Source: Novosphingobium kunmingense
GTDB taxonomy: Bacteria; Pseudomonadota; Alphaproteobacteria; Sphingomonadales; Sphingomonadaceae
Direction of reading: 5' to 3'
Length of the DNA stretch: 64,000 nt
NCBI RefSeq assembly: GCF_002813245.1
Contig: NZ_PHUF01000004.1
Span: 622,001-686,000 of the forward strand
The first letter of the stretch is position 1; the number at the start of each line of letters is the position of its first letter. Below the pieces are notes generated by a model, which worked only from the letters and a program-made list of their open reading frames with translations, did not search any database and was not told the origin of the DNA. Below are positions 50,880 through 57,748 of the stretch, in pieces. A program made the position numbers and the translations under genes.

Positions 50880-52045
50880 AAAAGACAACAATATGCGTTG
50901 CGTCGCTATCGACTCTTGTTTTTGCCGCAGCGCCGGCATTCGCCAAGGACGACGTGACGGTCGATGACCGTGGCATCACCCTCGAAACCGGGCCGATCAA
51001 ACTCAATATTGGTGGCCGAATTCACGTTGATGCGGCAGTGTTCGATAATCCAGCGACTGGCGAAAGCCGCATAACCGACGCCGATTTTCGCAGAGCCAGG
51101 GTAGAGCTGTCCGGACAGATCGGTGAGAGCGTGCGTTTCCGGGTCGATCGTGAATTTGCCGGCAACACCGCAGGCTGGCGCAACGTCTGGTTGCAGATCG
51201 AGCCAGTCAAAAATGTAGTGATCAGAGGGGGCAATTTTACGGTCCCGTTCAGCTCTGAAGATCTGCAAAGCTCCAATACGATACCATTTGCCGAGCGTTC
51301 GCTTGCCTCCACTCTGGCCCCGGGCTTCGGCCTTGGCGGTTCACTCTCGGCCCATGGCAATCGCTGGTCGGCCAGCGCCGGCTATTTTACCGATGCACTC
51401 GACAGCGAGGATGGACGCACTGCCGAACGGGGCGATGGCGTGGCAGGACGTCTGACGTTCTTGCCGGTCAAGTCCGGCGGTACAATGCTGCATTTCGGCG
51501 TCGCCGGCGAACATAGAACCTTCAATGCAACCGAATCGATCCGTTTCTCGGCCGACGCTGGCAGCAAACTTGCCCCAACCCTGATGGCGAGCGGCGGGAT
51601 CGGCGACCTCGACAACTTGACCGCATGGACTGGAGAAGCCGCCGTTTCCTTCGGGCCGGTGTTGGTGCAAGGGTACGCGACGGGCGTGAAAATCGATCGG
51701 GTTCTTGGCTCCGATCTGAATTTCAATGGCCAGACGGTCCAGGCAAGCTGGCTGATCACAGGTGGTCGGTATGATTATTCGGAAAGCCAGGGTGTCTTCA
51801 ACGGCCCACGCCTGCGCAAGGGCAAGGGTGCGGTCGAACTCGCGGCGCGCTATAGTCGGCTTGGCTTGACTGACGGCACAATTGCTGGGGGTGATGGCCG
51901 TGCGATTACGGCGGGAGCCAATTGGTACCTCAATCGCAACCTCCGCGTCATGGTCGACTACACCGACTCGCATGTCGATTTTCCCGGCATCGTCCCGAGC
52001 ATCGACAACAAGGTAGGAGTTGCAAGATTGCAGGTCAGCTTCTGA
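50876..52045 (+). CDS. Phosphate-selective-type porin (OprO/OprP family)
   Basis: A 389-aa outer-membrane protein. The signal peptide is about 23 residues (ending APAFA), then LNIGGRIHVDAAVFDNP, ITDADFRRARVELSGQIGESVRFRVDREFAG and GGNFTVPFSSEDLQSSNTIPFAERS, all typical of OprO/OprP proteins, ending in a phenylalanine. Start TTG at 50876 overlaps the hydrolase stop. The final gene of the P-loop/ABC/hydrolase/porin operon. Confidence 0.9.
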   Translation: MKKTTICVASLSTLVFAAAPAFAKDDVTVDDRGITLETGPIKLNIGGRIHVDAAVFDNPATGESRITDADFRRARVELSGQIGESVRFRVDREFAGNTAGWRNVWLQIEPVKNVVIRGGNFTVPFSSEDLQSSNTIPFAERSLASTLAPGFGLGGSLSAHGNRWSASAGYFTDALDSEDGRTAERGDGVAGRLTFLPVKSGGTMLHFGVAGEHRTFNATESIRFSADAGSKLAPTLMASGGIGDLDNLTAWTGEAAVSFGPVLVQGYATGVKIDRVLGSDLNFNGQTVQASWLITGGRYDYSESQGVFNGPRLRKGKGAVELAARYSRLGLTDGTIAGGDGRAITAGANWYLNRNLRVMVDYTDSHVDFPGIVPSIDNKVGVARLQVSF

Positions 52046-52177
52046 GCGACAACGCGATCCAGCCTTGTTCCATAGAGGAGCGATCACTCGCGAACCCGCC
52101 CGATGCGGATATGCGTCGATTGTGGTGGCCGGATTGAACATCCTTGGTTGGGTCGGACGTGTGCAAGTTAGTGCCTA

Positions 52178-52216
52178 GCAATGACCGCTGCAGCCGGCGG
52201 CCGCAGCGGTCATTGC
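52178..52216. terminator. Perfect 14-bp hairpin between convergent genes
   Basis: GCAATGACCGCTGC (52178-52191) and its exact complement (52203-52216) with an 11-base GC-rich loop. It lies between the porin stop (plus strand) and the merR-like stop (minus strand). No T-tract follows on either side, so a terminator role is plausible but not canonical. Confidence 0.55.
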
Positions 52217-52257
52217 CGGTTCCCCAATCCGCATAGCTTCCTTCGTTCGTTGCAGTC

Positions 52258-52683
52258 CTAAAGTTCGATTTCGGTGCCGGTTAGCGCATCGAGGAGCGGG
52301 CAGCCCGTGAATTCGTCGCGGTCGCAAGCAGCAATGGACGCGGATAGCGCCGCTTCGATCCGTTTCAGATCGTCGAGGCGGGCGCGAACCGAGAGCAGAT
52401 TGGTGGCGGCGATCTGTCGTGCGTCCGAGCACGATTGCGTGCTTGCCGCCGGGTCGGACCGCGACAGGTCGAGCAAGCTCCGAATCTCCTCGATCGAGAA
52501 ACCCAGTCCGCGTGCGCGTTTAATAAAGCGCAGCCGAGCGATATCGGGCTCGGCATAAGTCCGATAGCGGCCTCGGCGTTCGGCCCGCGGCATGAGCGCG
52601 ATCCGTTCGTAGTACCGGATCGTCTCGATGTTGCATTCGCAGATCCGCGAAAGCGTGCCGATCGCGATCGCTGGCAGAGCCAT
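52258..52683 (-). CDS. MerR-family metal-sensing regulator
   Basis: A 141-aa activator/repressor. Residues 5-70 are the winged helix (IGTLSRICECNIETIRYYERIALMP). The metal-binding cysteines are C85, C120 and C128 (STQSCS; AACDRDEFTGCPLL), nearly the same spacing as C82/C117/C126 of Hg-sensing MerR, so a thiophilic metal ion such as Hg(II) is the likely signal. It is divergent from the MerT-like gene with a MerR-type promoter between them. Confidence 0.9.
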   Translation of the reverse strand: MALPAIAIGTLSRICECNIETIRYYERIALMPRAERRGRYRTYAEPDIARLRFIKRARGLGFSIEEIRSLLDLSRSDPAASTQSCSDARQIAATNLLSVRARLDDLKRIEAALSASIAACDRDEFTGCPLLDALTGTEIEL

Positions 52684-52705
52684 GCTTCTTCTCCAAAAAA
52701 AGACC

Positions 52706-52736
52706 TTGCGTCTGTAGCGGCTACAGACTGTAGAAC
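52706..52736 (+). promoter_or_regulatory. MerR-type promoter with dyad operator
   Basis: TTGCGT (52706-52711) and TAGAAC (52731-52736) enclose a 19-bp spacer, the stretched spacing of MerR-activated promoters. Within it is the perfect dyad GTCTGTAG-CGG-CTACAGAC (52710-52728). It faces the MerT-like gene, 29 bp before its GTG. Confidence 0.72.
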
Positions 52737-52764
52737 AGGTCAGGCATTTGGCAAGGAGAGGGCG

Positions 52765-53136
52765 GTGGAAGATCGCGTACAGAGCGGATCGGACAAAATC
52801 GAGCGGCGCGGCGCGCTGGTCCTGACCCTCGGAGCAATAGGTTCTGCCTTCGGCGTGGCGGCCTGCTGCGCCCTGCCCATGCTCCTGGCAACCGCAGGAA
52901 TCGGCACAGCCTGGCTGACCGGTATCGCGATGGTCTCTCTGCCCTACCGAAACGCGCTGATGATCATCAGCCTGCTCGCGCTGCTGGCTTCCGCGGCCCT
53001 ACTGTGGCGGATCGAACGAAACGTCACCCGCTGCGGCGATGGGGCGGCCCGCACGCCGCGGTGGCAGCGGATGAGCCTGTTGGCCGGCCTGCTGGTTGGC
53101 ATGGGTTTGCTCGCGGCCGGCTACCTCTATGCCTGA
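52765..53136 (+). CDS. merT: MerT-like mercuric ion transporter
   Basis: A 123-aa inner-membrane protein with three hydrophobic segments. The Hg-binding vicinal cysteines C34-C35 lie in the first span (GVAACCALPMLLATAGIGTAWL). The start is GTG at 52765 behind AAGGAG. No MerP or mercuric reductase is encoded nearby, so the usual uptake-and-reduce pathway is incomplete here. It might move another thiophilic ion. Confidence 0.82.
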   Translation: MEDRVQSGSDKIERRGALVLTLGAIGSAFGVAACCALPMLLATAGIGTAWLTGIAMVSLPYRNALMIISLLALLASAALLWRIERNVTRCGDGAARTPRWQRMSLLAGLLVGMGLLAAGYLYA

Positions 53137-53350
53137 GCCGGCGATCGTCCTCGAGTCGACCCTGACCTGCCCCGTTTGCAGCGCATCCAGCGCCGAAACC
53201 ATGCCCACCGATGCTTGCCGCTTTTTCTATGAATGCGCGGGCTGCGGGACCATGTTGCGCCCACTGCCGGGCGATTGCTGCGTATTCTGCTCCTACGGCA
53301 CGGTCAAATGCCCGCCGATCCAGCAGGGTGGCGGCTGCGCTTCCTGCTGA
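53129..53350 (+). CDS. GDCCVxC-domain cysteine-rich protein
   Basis: A 73-aa protein with ten cysteines: CPVC (14-17), CAGC (36-39), GDCCVFC (48-54), C61, and CASC at the end. The GDCCVFCSYG motif is the name-giving feature of a family whose members sometimes use selenocysteine. Here every position is an ordinary Cys codon. Its start overlaps the MerT-like stop (ATGCCTGA). A thiol or metal-handling role is likely but unproven. Confidence 0.85.
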   Translation: MPEPAIVLESTLTCPVCSASSAETMPTDACRFFYECAGCGTMLRPLPGDCCVFCSYGTVKCPPIQQGGGCASC

Positions 53351-53473
53351 ACGATCAACCGCGGCGCGCGATCGCCGCAATCGTGTTCGCGGCCGAATTG
53401 GACTATGGTCGCTGGATTGCAGGTATTGGCCGAGTCCATGCGTCGGCGGCATCGGCGGCTTCAGGAGGTTTCG

Positions 53474-53932
53474 ATGACAGAGAGCGAAAAGAAGACGGCG
53501 ATCGGGATACTCAACCGGATCATGGAAGCCGAGCTGGCGGGCGTCGTTCGCTACACGCATTATTCGCTGATGGTCTACGGCTACAACCGGATACCGATCG
53601 TATCCTGGCTGGAAGGCAATGCGTCTGAGGGACTGGCACATGCCCGCAAGGCGGGCGAACTTGTCACCCTGCTCGGCGGGCACCCTTCGCTGCAGATCGG
53701 CCCGCTGCTCGAAACGGCAAGGCACGACATTGGCGACATCCTGCGCGAAAGCCTCGAACATGAAAAGCTGGCGCTTGCGATCTACTACGAATTGCTGGCA
53801 GCGGCGGAACAAGGCAAGTCGGTGCTGCTCGAGGAATATGCACGCGAGATGATCATGCTCGAGGAGCTGCATCTGGACGAAGTCAACAAGATGCTGCGCA
53901 AGCCAGGAGACGTTGAGGCATTCCGCGAGTGA
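53474..53932 (+). CDS. Bacterioferritin-like (ferritin-fold) protein
   Basis: A 152-aa four-helix protein. Di-iron ligand candidates appear in order: MEAELAGVVRYTHY, NASEGLAHARKAGE (E and H), ESLEHEKLALAIYYELL, and YAREMIMLEELHLDEVNKML (E and H). Length fits the bacterioferritin family. ATG at 53474 has AGGAGG 6 bases upstream. It may store or detoxify iron or another metal. It lies 123 bp after the GDCCVxC gene and may belong to the same MerR-controlled unit. Confidence 0.82.
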   Translation: MTESEKKTAIGILNRIMEAELAGVVRYTHYSLMVYGYNRIPIVSWLEGNASEGLAHARKAGELVTLLGGHPSLQIGPLLETARHDIGDILRESLEHEKLALAIYYELLAAAEQGKSVLLEEYAREMIMLEELHLDEVNKMLRKPGDVEAFRE

Positions 53933-54111
53933 CAAGCGGCAACGCTTGATGGATCGAAGTCCGTCAAACCCGCGTCAAATGGTTCGCCGCTATCCATGCA
54001 GTCCGCGCAACTGACCGGCTAGATACCGGTTTGCGAGCTGCAGCGACGATGTGCGAATGGAGCGTCCACGCCTCACATAACCGGTCCGGGTCCACCTGAT
54101 CGGGTTCAGGG

Positions 54112-55506
54112 CTACTCTGCGGCCGACGCCCATTTCGGCAGTCTGCCAAGATCGCTCAGTTCGGCGCGTACCACCCCGTTGAGCGCTTCGGGGAACAGTC
54201 GGGCCATGGCCCGCCACAGGGGATGCTCCTCGTCTATCTGTTCGTCGCTGCGCACGGCTTCGAAGATCTTTTTTGAGAGAGACTCGACCGCCAAGAGTGG
54301 GCTCAGCCGACTGTGGTCTATGAAGGTCTCGATCAGGCGACCGCAGTGCCGGAAATCTGCCGCCATCAGCTTGCTGTTGAGCATTTGCAGCACCGCGGTC
54401 TCGCCCTTGAACTTGGTGATATGGAGGACCGGCATGCCCTTGTCGGCGCTATGGGCGACCGAACACAAGATCGCGAACAGCATGGCGCTATGCGCCCTGG
54501 CTCGATCCGAACGCTGCGCCCAGAACTCGGCTTCCCATCCGGCGAGTCCCGGCACCTCATGTCCAAGAGCTTCCCATGGATTGGCAAAGGCATCGTGGTA
54601 GAATGGCCAGTCAGGCTTTTGCTTGCGCGCCTCGCGGAGCGCTTTCCACCATCGGTCCCGTTCCGTCCGGCTCCATGCCTCGAGGAGATCGCTGCGCCGG
54701 TCTTCCACGAAAACGCAACGCCCCGATTCCGTCCGCAGGTCATGGAGCGTGACAAGTCGGGGCGCAAGCCACCCGCCCTTGCCATCCTCCAGATGACAGT
54801 TGAGCATCAGGGTGCCTCGTTCCAGCGAGGCCGCTTCCGCCGCTTCGTCAAACACGAATGCATTGCCGCGCTGCATGGTGACGACGTCGTGGAACCCCTG
54901 CGGCATAGGGTGCTCGAGCATGTTGAAAATCCACACCAGTGCTACCCCCTCACGGTCATAGTGCAGATGACGTGCAGCTATTTCCGGCGCGAACGGTTTT
55001 GAGAGCTGGATTTCCAGGGCGAACCGGCCAAGGCTGCCCATCTCCACATAGACGTCAGGCCATCGCCCGCGCTGGTGGATTGCAGGACGCAGATAGGTAT
55101 CAATCGCCGAATGCGAACAGCGCGGATCGGCTTTCGTCACTTCCTCGATGATCGCGCAAAGCCGCCGGTGCAGCGCTGATTCCTGATGCCCCTGATACTG
55201 GGCTGCCCGGGCATCGTCGGGACGCAGGTTGTTGCCGTCGTACCAAGGGCATTCCTTGCTGGCTTCCGGGAAGTGCGCGTACAAGGGAACATGGCTGTCA
55301 CGTGTAGCTTGGGATCGGATAAACACGCCGCCTTCGCACAGCCTGCACTTCGCCAATGACCTGGTGCGATCCTGTCGCCGGCGCAGGTTGATCTGCGCAC
55401 GTAGATGCTCCCAGCCGGCGCGGGGCATGGCCATCAACTGCTCGATACCGACCGCACCGCGAGGTAACTCGAAATCGGCAATCAGGATGGTGCGCTGGTG
55501 GCTCAC
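54112..55506 (-). CDS. CoiA-like nuclease family protein (DUF6035-like)
   Basis: A 464-aa protein. The N-terminal part has a Cys-rich zinc-like region (CRLC 54-57; C86 in ECPWY), then QESALHRRLCAIIEEV with H113, and the restriction-like core GRWPDVYVE...FALEIQLSK with D151 and the E165-x-Q167 pair. This matches the CoiA/DUF6035 nuclease pattern (D..ExQ). Known relatives act in competence or occur in defence regions; a DNA-processing role is likely. The C-terminal 250 residues are unassigned. It sits at the start of the mobile-element-like block. Confidence 0.72.
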   Translation of the reverse strand: MSHQRTILIADFELPRGAVGIEQLMAMPRAGWEHLRAQINLRRRQDRTRSLAKCRLCEGGVFIRSQATRDSHVPLYAHFPEASKECPWYDGNNLRPDDARAAQYQGHQESALHRRLCAIIEEVTKADPRCSHSAIDTYLRPAIHQRGRWPDVYVEMGSLGRFALEIQLSKPFAPEIAARHLHYDREGVALVWIFNMLEHPMPQGFHDVVTMQRGNAFVFDEAAEAASLERGTLMLNCHLEDGKGGWLAPRLVTLHDLRTESGRCVFVEDRRSDLLEAWSRTERDRWWKALREARKQKPDWPFYHDAFANPWEALGHEVPGLAGWEAEFWAQRSDRARAHSAMLFAILCSVAHSADKGMPVLHITKFKGETAVLQMLNSKLMAADFRHCGRLIETFIDHSRLSPLLAVESLSKKIFEAVRSDEQIDEEHPLWRAMARLFPEALNGVVRAELSDLGRLPKWASAAE

Positions 55507-55560
55507 TCTGCACCGCTCTCCGATCGGACCAGAGATTGCAGCAGCCGGAACATTGGGAGA

Positions 55561-55866
55561 TCAGCGCCGTCTGGCATACCGATTGGCCTTGGCCAGCGGC
55601 AGCAAGCCTTGGGGATCGACCAGCAGGATCTTGGTCACGCCCTTCTCGTGCGCGCGTTCGCGAGCCAGATGCATCGTCGCCAGAGCTGGGAGTTCGAAGC
55701 CGCTCAACCTGCGCGGCCAGGCAATCTCGGCGGAAACCGGGCCAACCTGCTCCAGCGTCAGTTCTCCGACAATTGTTCCTCCCACCCCGCGCGGCTTGTC
55801 GATATGAACGACGAAAAAAGGTTCGCCGTCGCCGATCAGACCTGCATCGAAAACGACTTCCGCCAT
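55561..55866 (-). CDS. Small conserved hypothetical protein of mobile-element block
   Basis: A 101-aa protein (MAEVVFDAGLIGDGEPFFVVHIDKP, ending LLPLAKANRYARRR). I believe similar proteins occur in plasmid and integrative-element backbones of sphingomonads; no function is known. ATG at 55878 (adding MVNS) is an alternative start; neither has a good ribosome site. The open frame to 56178 extends into a non-coding-looking region. Confidence 0.6.
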   Translation of the reverse strand: MAEVVFDAGLIGDGEPFFVVHIDKPRGVGGTIVGELTLEQVGPVSAEIAWPRRLSGFELPALATMHLARERAHEKGVTKILLVDPQGLLPLAKANRYARRR

Positions 55867-56186
55867 CGAATTCACCATCTGTGATTTAGAGAACCTTTGT
55901 AGAACACGGACCCGCGAAACACAAGGTTTGGCAGCGGAGTTCTTGAAGGAAATTCGTGCGCAAATGGATGTTCTTGCTGGACTTGCGGGGAAAGCCTTCC
56001 CCTGAACCGGAGCCGCCGCGCCGTCTCCGGCTACCCCTTCATGCGGGGACACCCCGCAACGCCCCGGGAAGCGGAGCGGGGCCGATGACGCGCTCTGTCC
56101 CGCCCGCCTGACGGCGCGCTCCTGAGGGCGCGACGTTTGATGAGGAAGGCCCCGCGCGCACTCTGAACCGGCGGTCATGGTGTCAT

Positions 56187-56228
56187 GTGCAGGCGGAAAG
56201 CCGACAAGCCCCGGCTTTCCGCCTGCAC
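56187..56228. repeat. 16-bp perfect inverted repeat
   Basis: GTGCAGGCGGAAAGCC at 56187-56202 is exactly complementary to 56213-56228, with a 10-base loop. It lies about 180 bp before the DUF932 gene. No T-tract follows; possible roles are terminator, transfer-origin or replication structure, and I cannot choose among them. Confidence 0.6.
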
Positions 56229-56324
56229 GGGCAGGGTCAGCGATCGCCGCCTTTGTTCAGGGGGCGGATTCCTGGCTGTGGCGATCTCGCTGGCCGCGCG
56301 CGCGATAGCAAGCATGAGCAGGTG

Positions 56325-56404
56325 AGAGTGAGAGGATGGCGGGCTTCGCCGTGACGGGTCGAGGTCGAGAGAGGCTCCCGGCCGCCCGTCATGGAGGTTT
56401 TGCC
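56325..56404 (+). promoter_or_regulatory. Duplicated structured leader, copy 1 (before DUF932 gene)
   Basis: About 80 bp ending at the DUF932 start that is closely matched by 57668-57748. The core folds: TGACGGG (56352-56358) pairs with CCCGTCA (56385-56391). The ribosome site GGAGG (56393-56397) follows the hairpin directly. Such a leader could adjust translation or bind a regulator. Confidence 0.6.
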
Positions 56405-57610
56405 ATGGATATGCAGGTTCTCGAATCCCACCGCGATGCGAGCGGTGGCTACAAGGTCGATGTCACGCGCGGCCAGCGTGTCGGCCGGGTCTCGTCGGAG
56501 TGGTTCTCGCGGCCCGACGATGAGCGGTTTCTCTCGCTTGGCGATCTGGCGCGGTCGGTGCGCGGGCGCTCCGAGCGCAGCCGCACCCGGGTGGTCGAAA
56601 CCGCCCTGATCCACGTCGAGGCGAACCGCAGCGATCCCGAGCGCCTGGCGCTGATCCTGCCCGGCGCCGACGCGCCGGTCACTCCGACCCACTGGAGCTT
56701 CGGCCAGCTGGCGAGCCAGGTCGGTGCGCCCGCCGCCTATTTGCGCCAGCTTCCCGCGCCGCTTGCTGCGATCAATCTGCAATACGGGCTGACCTCGCAT
56801 CGCGCCGAGCAGATCAAGACCCTCGAAACCGACGATCCGGTCACAGGGGGCAGGCTGGAACTGCGCGCCGTGACCGGTCCTGACTATGGGCGGATCTACG
56901 ATCACGAACTCATCGAAGCCGTCCAGAAAATCGCCGGGAACGGCACGGGCGATACCCGCTGGAAGGTGCCGGGCGTGCTCGACTGGTCAACCGGCATCTA
57001 CAACCCCCGCGTCGACATCACCCGCGACACGACCACGCTCTATGCCTCGGACCGCGATGTCTTCCTGTTCCTGGTCGACGATCTCAACCCGATCGAGGCG
57101 GGACGCCTGCCCGACGGATCGCCCGACCTCTACTTCCGCGGGTTCTATTGCTGGAACTCCGAGGTCGGCGCCAAGACGCTCGGCATGGCGAGCTTCTACC
57201 TGCGCGCGGTCTGCCAGAACCGCAATCTGTGGGGCGTCGAGGACTTCGAGGAAATCAGCATCCGTCACAGCAAATATGCCGCCAATCGCTTCGCCCACGA
57301 GGCCGCACCCGCACTGGAAGGCTTTGCGAACTCCTCGCCCCAGCCGTTCGTCAACGGGATCAAGGCGGCGCGCGAGCGGATCGTCGCGCGCAGCGACGAG
57401 GATCGCCAAGACTTCCTGCGGGCACGCGGGTTCTCCAAGGCCGAGACCGGCAGGATCATCGAGACCGTCCTGGCCGAGGAAGGTCGTCCGCCCGAATCAA
57501 TCTTCGACTTCGTCCAGGGCATCACTGCTTTGGCGCGCGACAAGGCGCACCAGGACGCCCGCCTCGACATGGAGGGCAAAGCGAAGAAGCTGCTCGACCG
57601 GGTCCACTGA
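56405..57610 (+). CDS. DUF932 (phage/plasmid-like) protein
   Basis: A 401-aa protein. Family blocks include THWSFGQLASQVGAPAAYLRQLPAPLAAINLQYGL, VTGPDYGRIYDHELIEAVQKI, and GFYCWNSEVGAKTLGMASFYLRAVCQNRNLWG. DUF932 proteins occur on plasmids, phages and integrative elements; no molecular role is established. ATG at 56405 is supported by GGAGG 7 bases upstream. It is the first of four genes in the same direction. Confidence 0.9.
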   Translation: MDMQVLESHRDASGGYKVDVTRGQRVGRVSSEWFSRPDDERFLSLGDLARSVRGRSERSRTRVVETALIHVEANRSDPERLALILPGADAPVTPTHWSFGQLASQVGAPAAYLRQLPAPLAAINLQYGLTSHRAEQIKTLETDDPVTGGRLELRAVTGPDYGRIYDHELIEAVQKIAGNGTGDTRWKVPGVLDWSTGIYNPRVDITRDTTTLYASDRDVFLFLVDDLNPIEAGRLPDGSPDLYFRGFYCWNSEVGAKTLGMASFYLRAVCQNRNLWGVEDFEEISIRHSKYAANRFAHEAAPALEGFANSSPQPFVNGIKAARERIVARSDEDRQDFLRARGFSKAETGRIIETVLAEEGRPPESIFDFVQGITALARDKAHQDARLDMEGKAKKLLDRVH

Positions 57611-57667
57611 GCATCCCGATCGGATCTGGCGGTCCCGGATGTGTCTCAAGCGTCGCGCTGCCTTCTC

Positions 57668-57748
57668 AGAGTGAGAGGGCGGCGCTTCGCTTCGTGACGG
57701 GTCGGGGCCGAGAGAGAGTCTCCCGGCCGCCCGTCATGGAGAATTGCC
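57668..57748 (+). promoter_or_regulatory. Duplicated structured leader, copy 2 (before ParB-like gene)
   Basis: Near-copy of 56325-56404. The hairpin arms TGACGGG (57695-57701) and CCCGTCA (57730-57736) and the following ATGGAG ribosome region are kept, while loop bases vary. It separates the DUF932 and ParB-like genes. Confidence 0.6.

Larger units (their letters stand above)
55867..56404. other. Gene-free stretch of about 540 bp with hairpins
   Basis: No gene is convincing. It holds a 7-bp hairpin TGCGGGG-ACA-CCCCGCA at 56042-56058, a 16-bp perfect hairpin at 56187-56228, and the leader of the DUF932 gene at its right end. The region could serve replication, transfer or transcription control of the element. 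Confidence 0.6.

Noticed and set aside
52258..53136. Complete mercury-resistance operon
   Set aside because: MerR- and MerT-like proteins are present, but no merA, merP or merB, so mercuric reduction cannot be claimed.
53129..53350. Selenoprotein
   Set aside because: The GDCCVxC family can carry selenocysteine, but all key positions here are ordinary cysteine codons and no in-frame TGA interrupts the gene.
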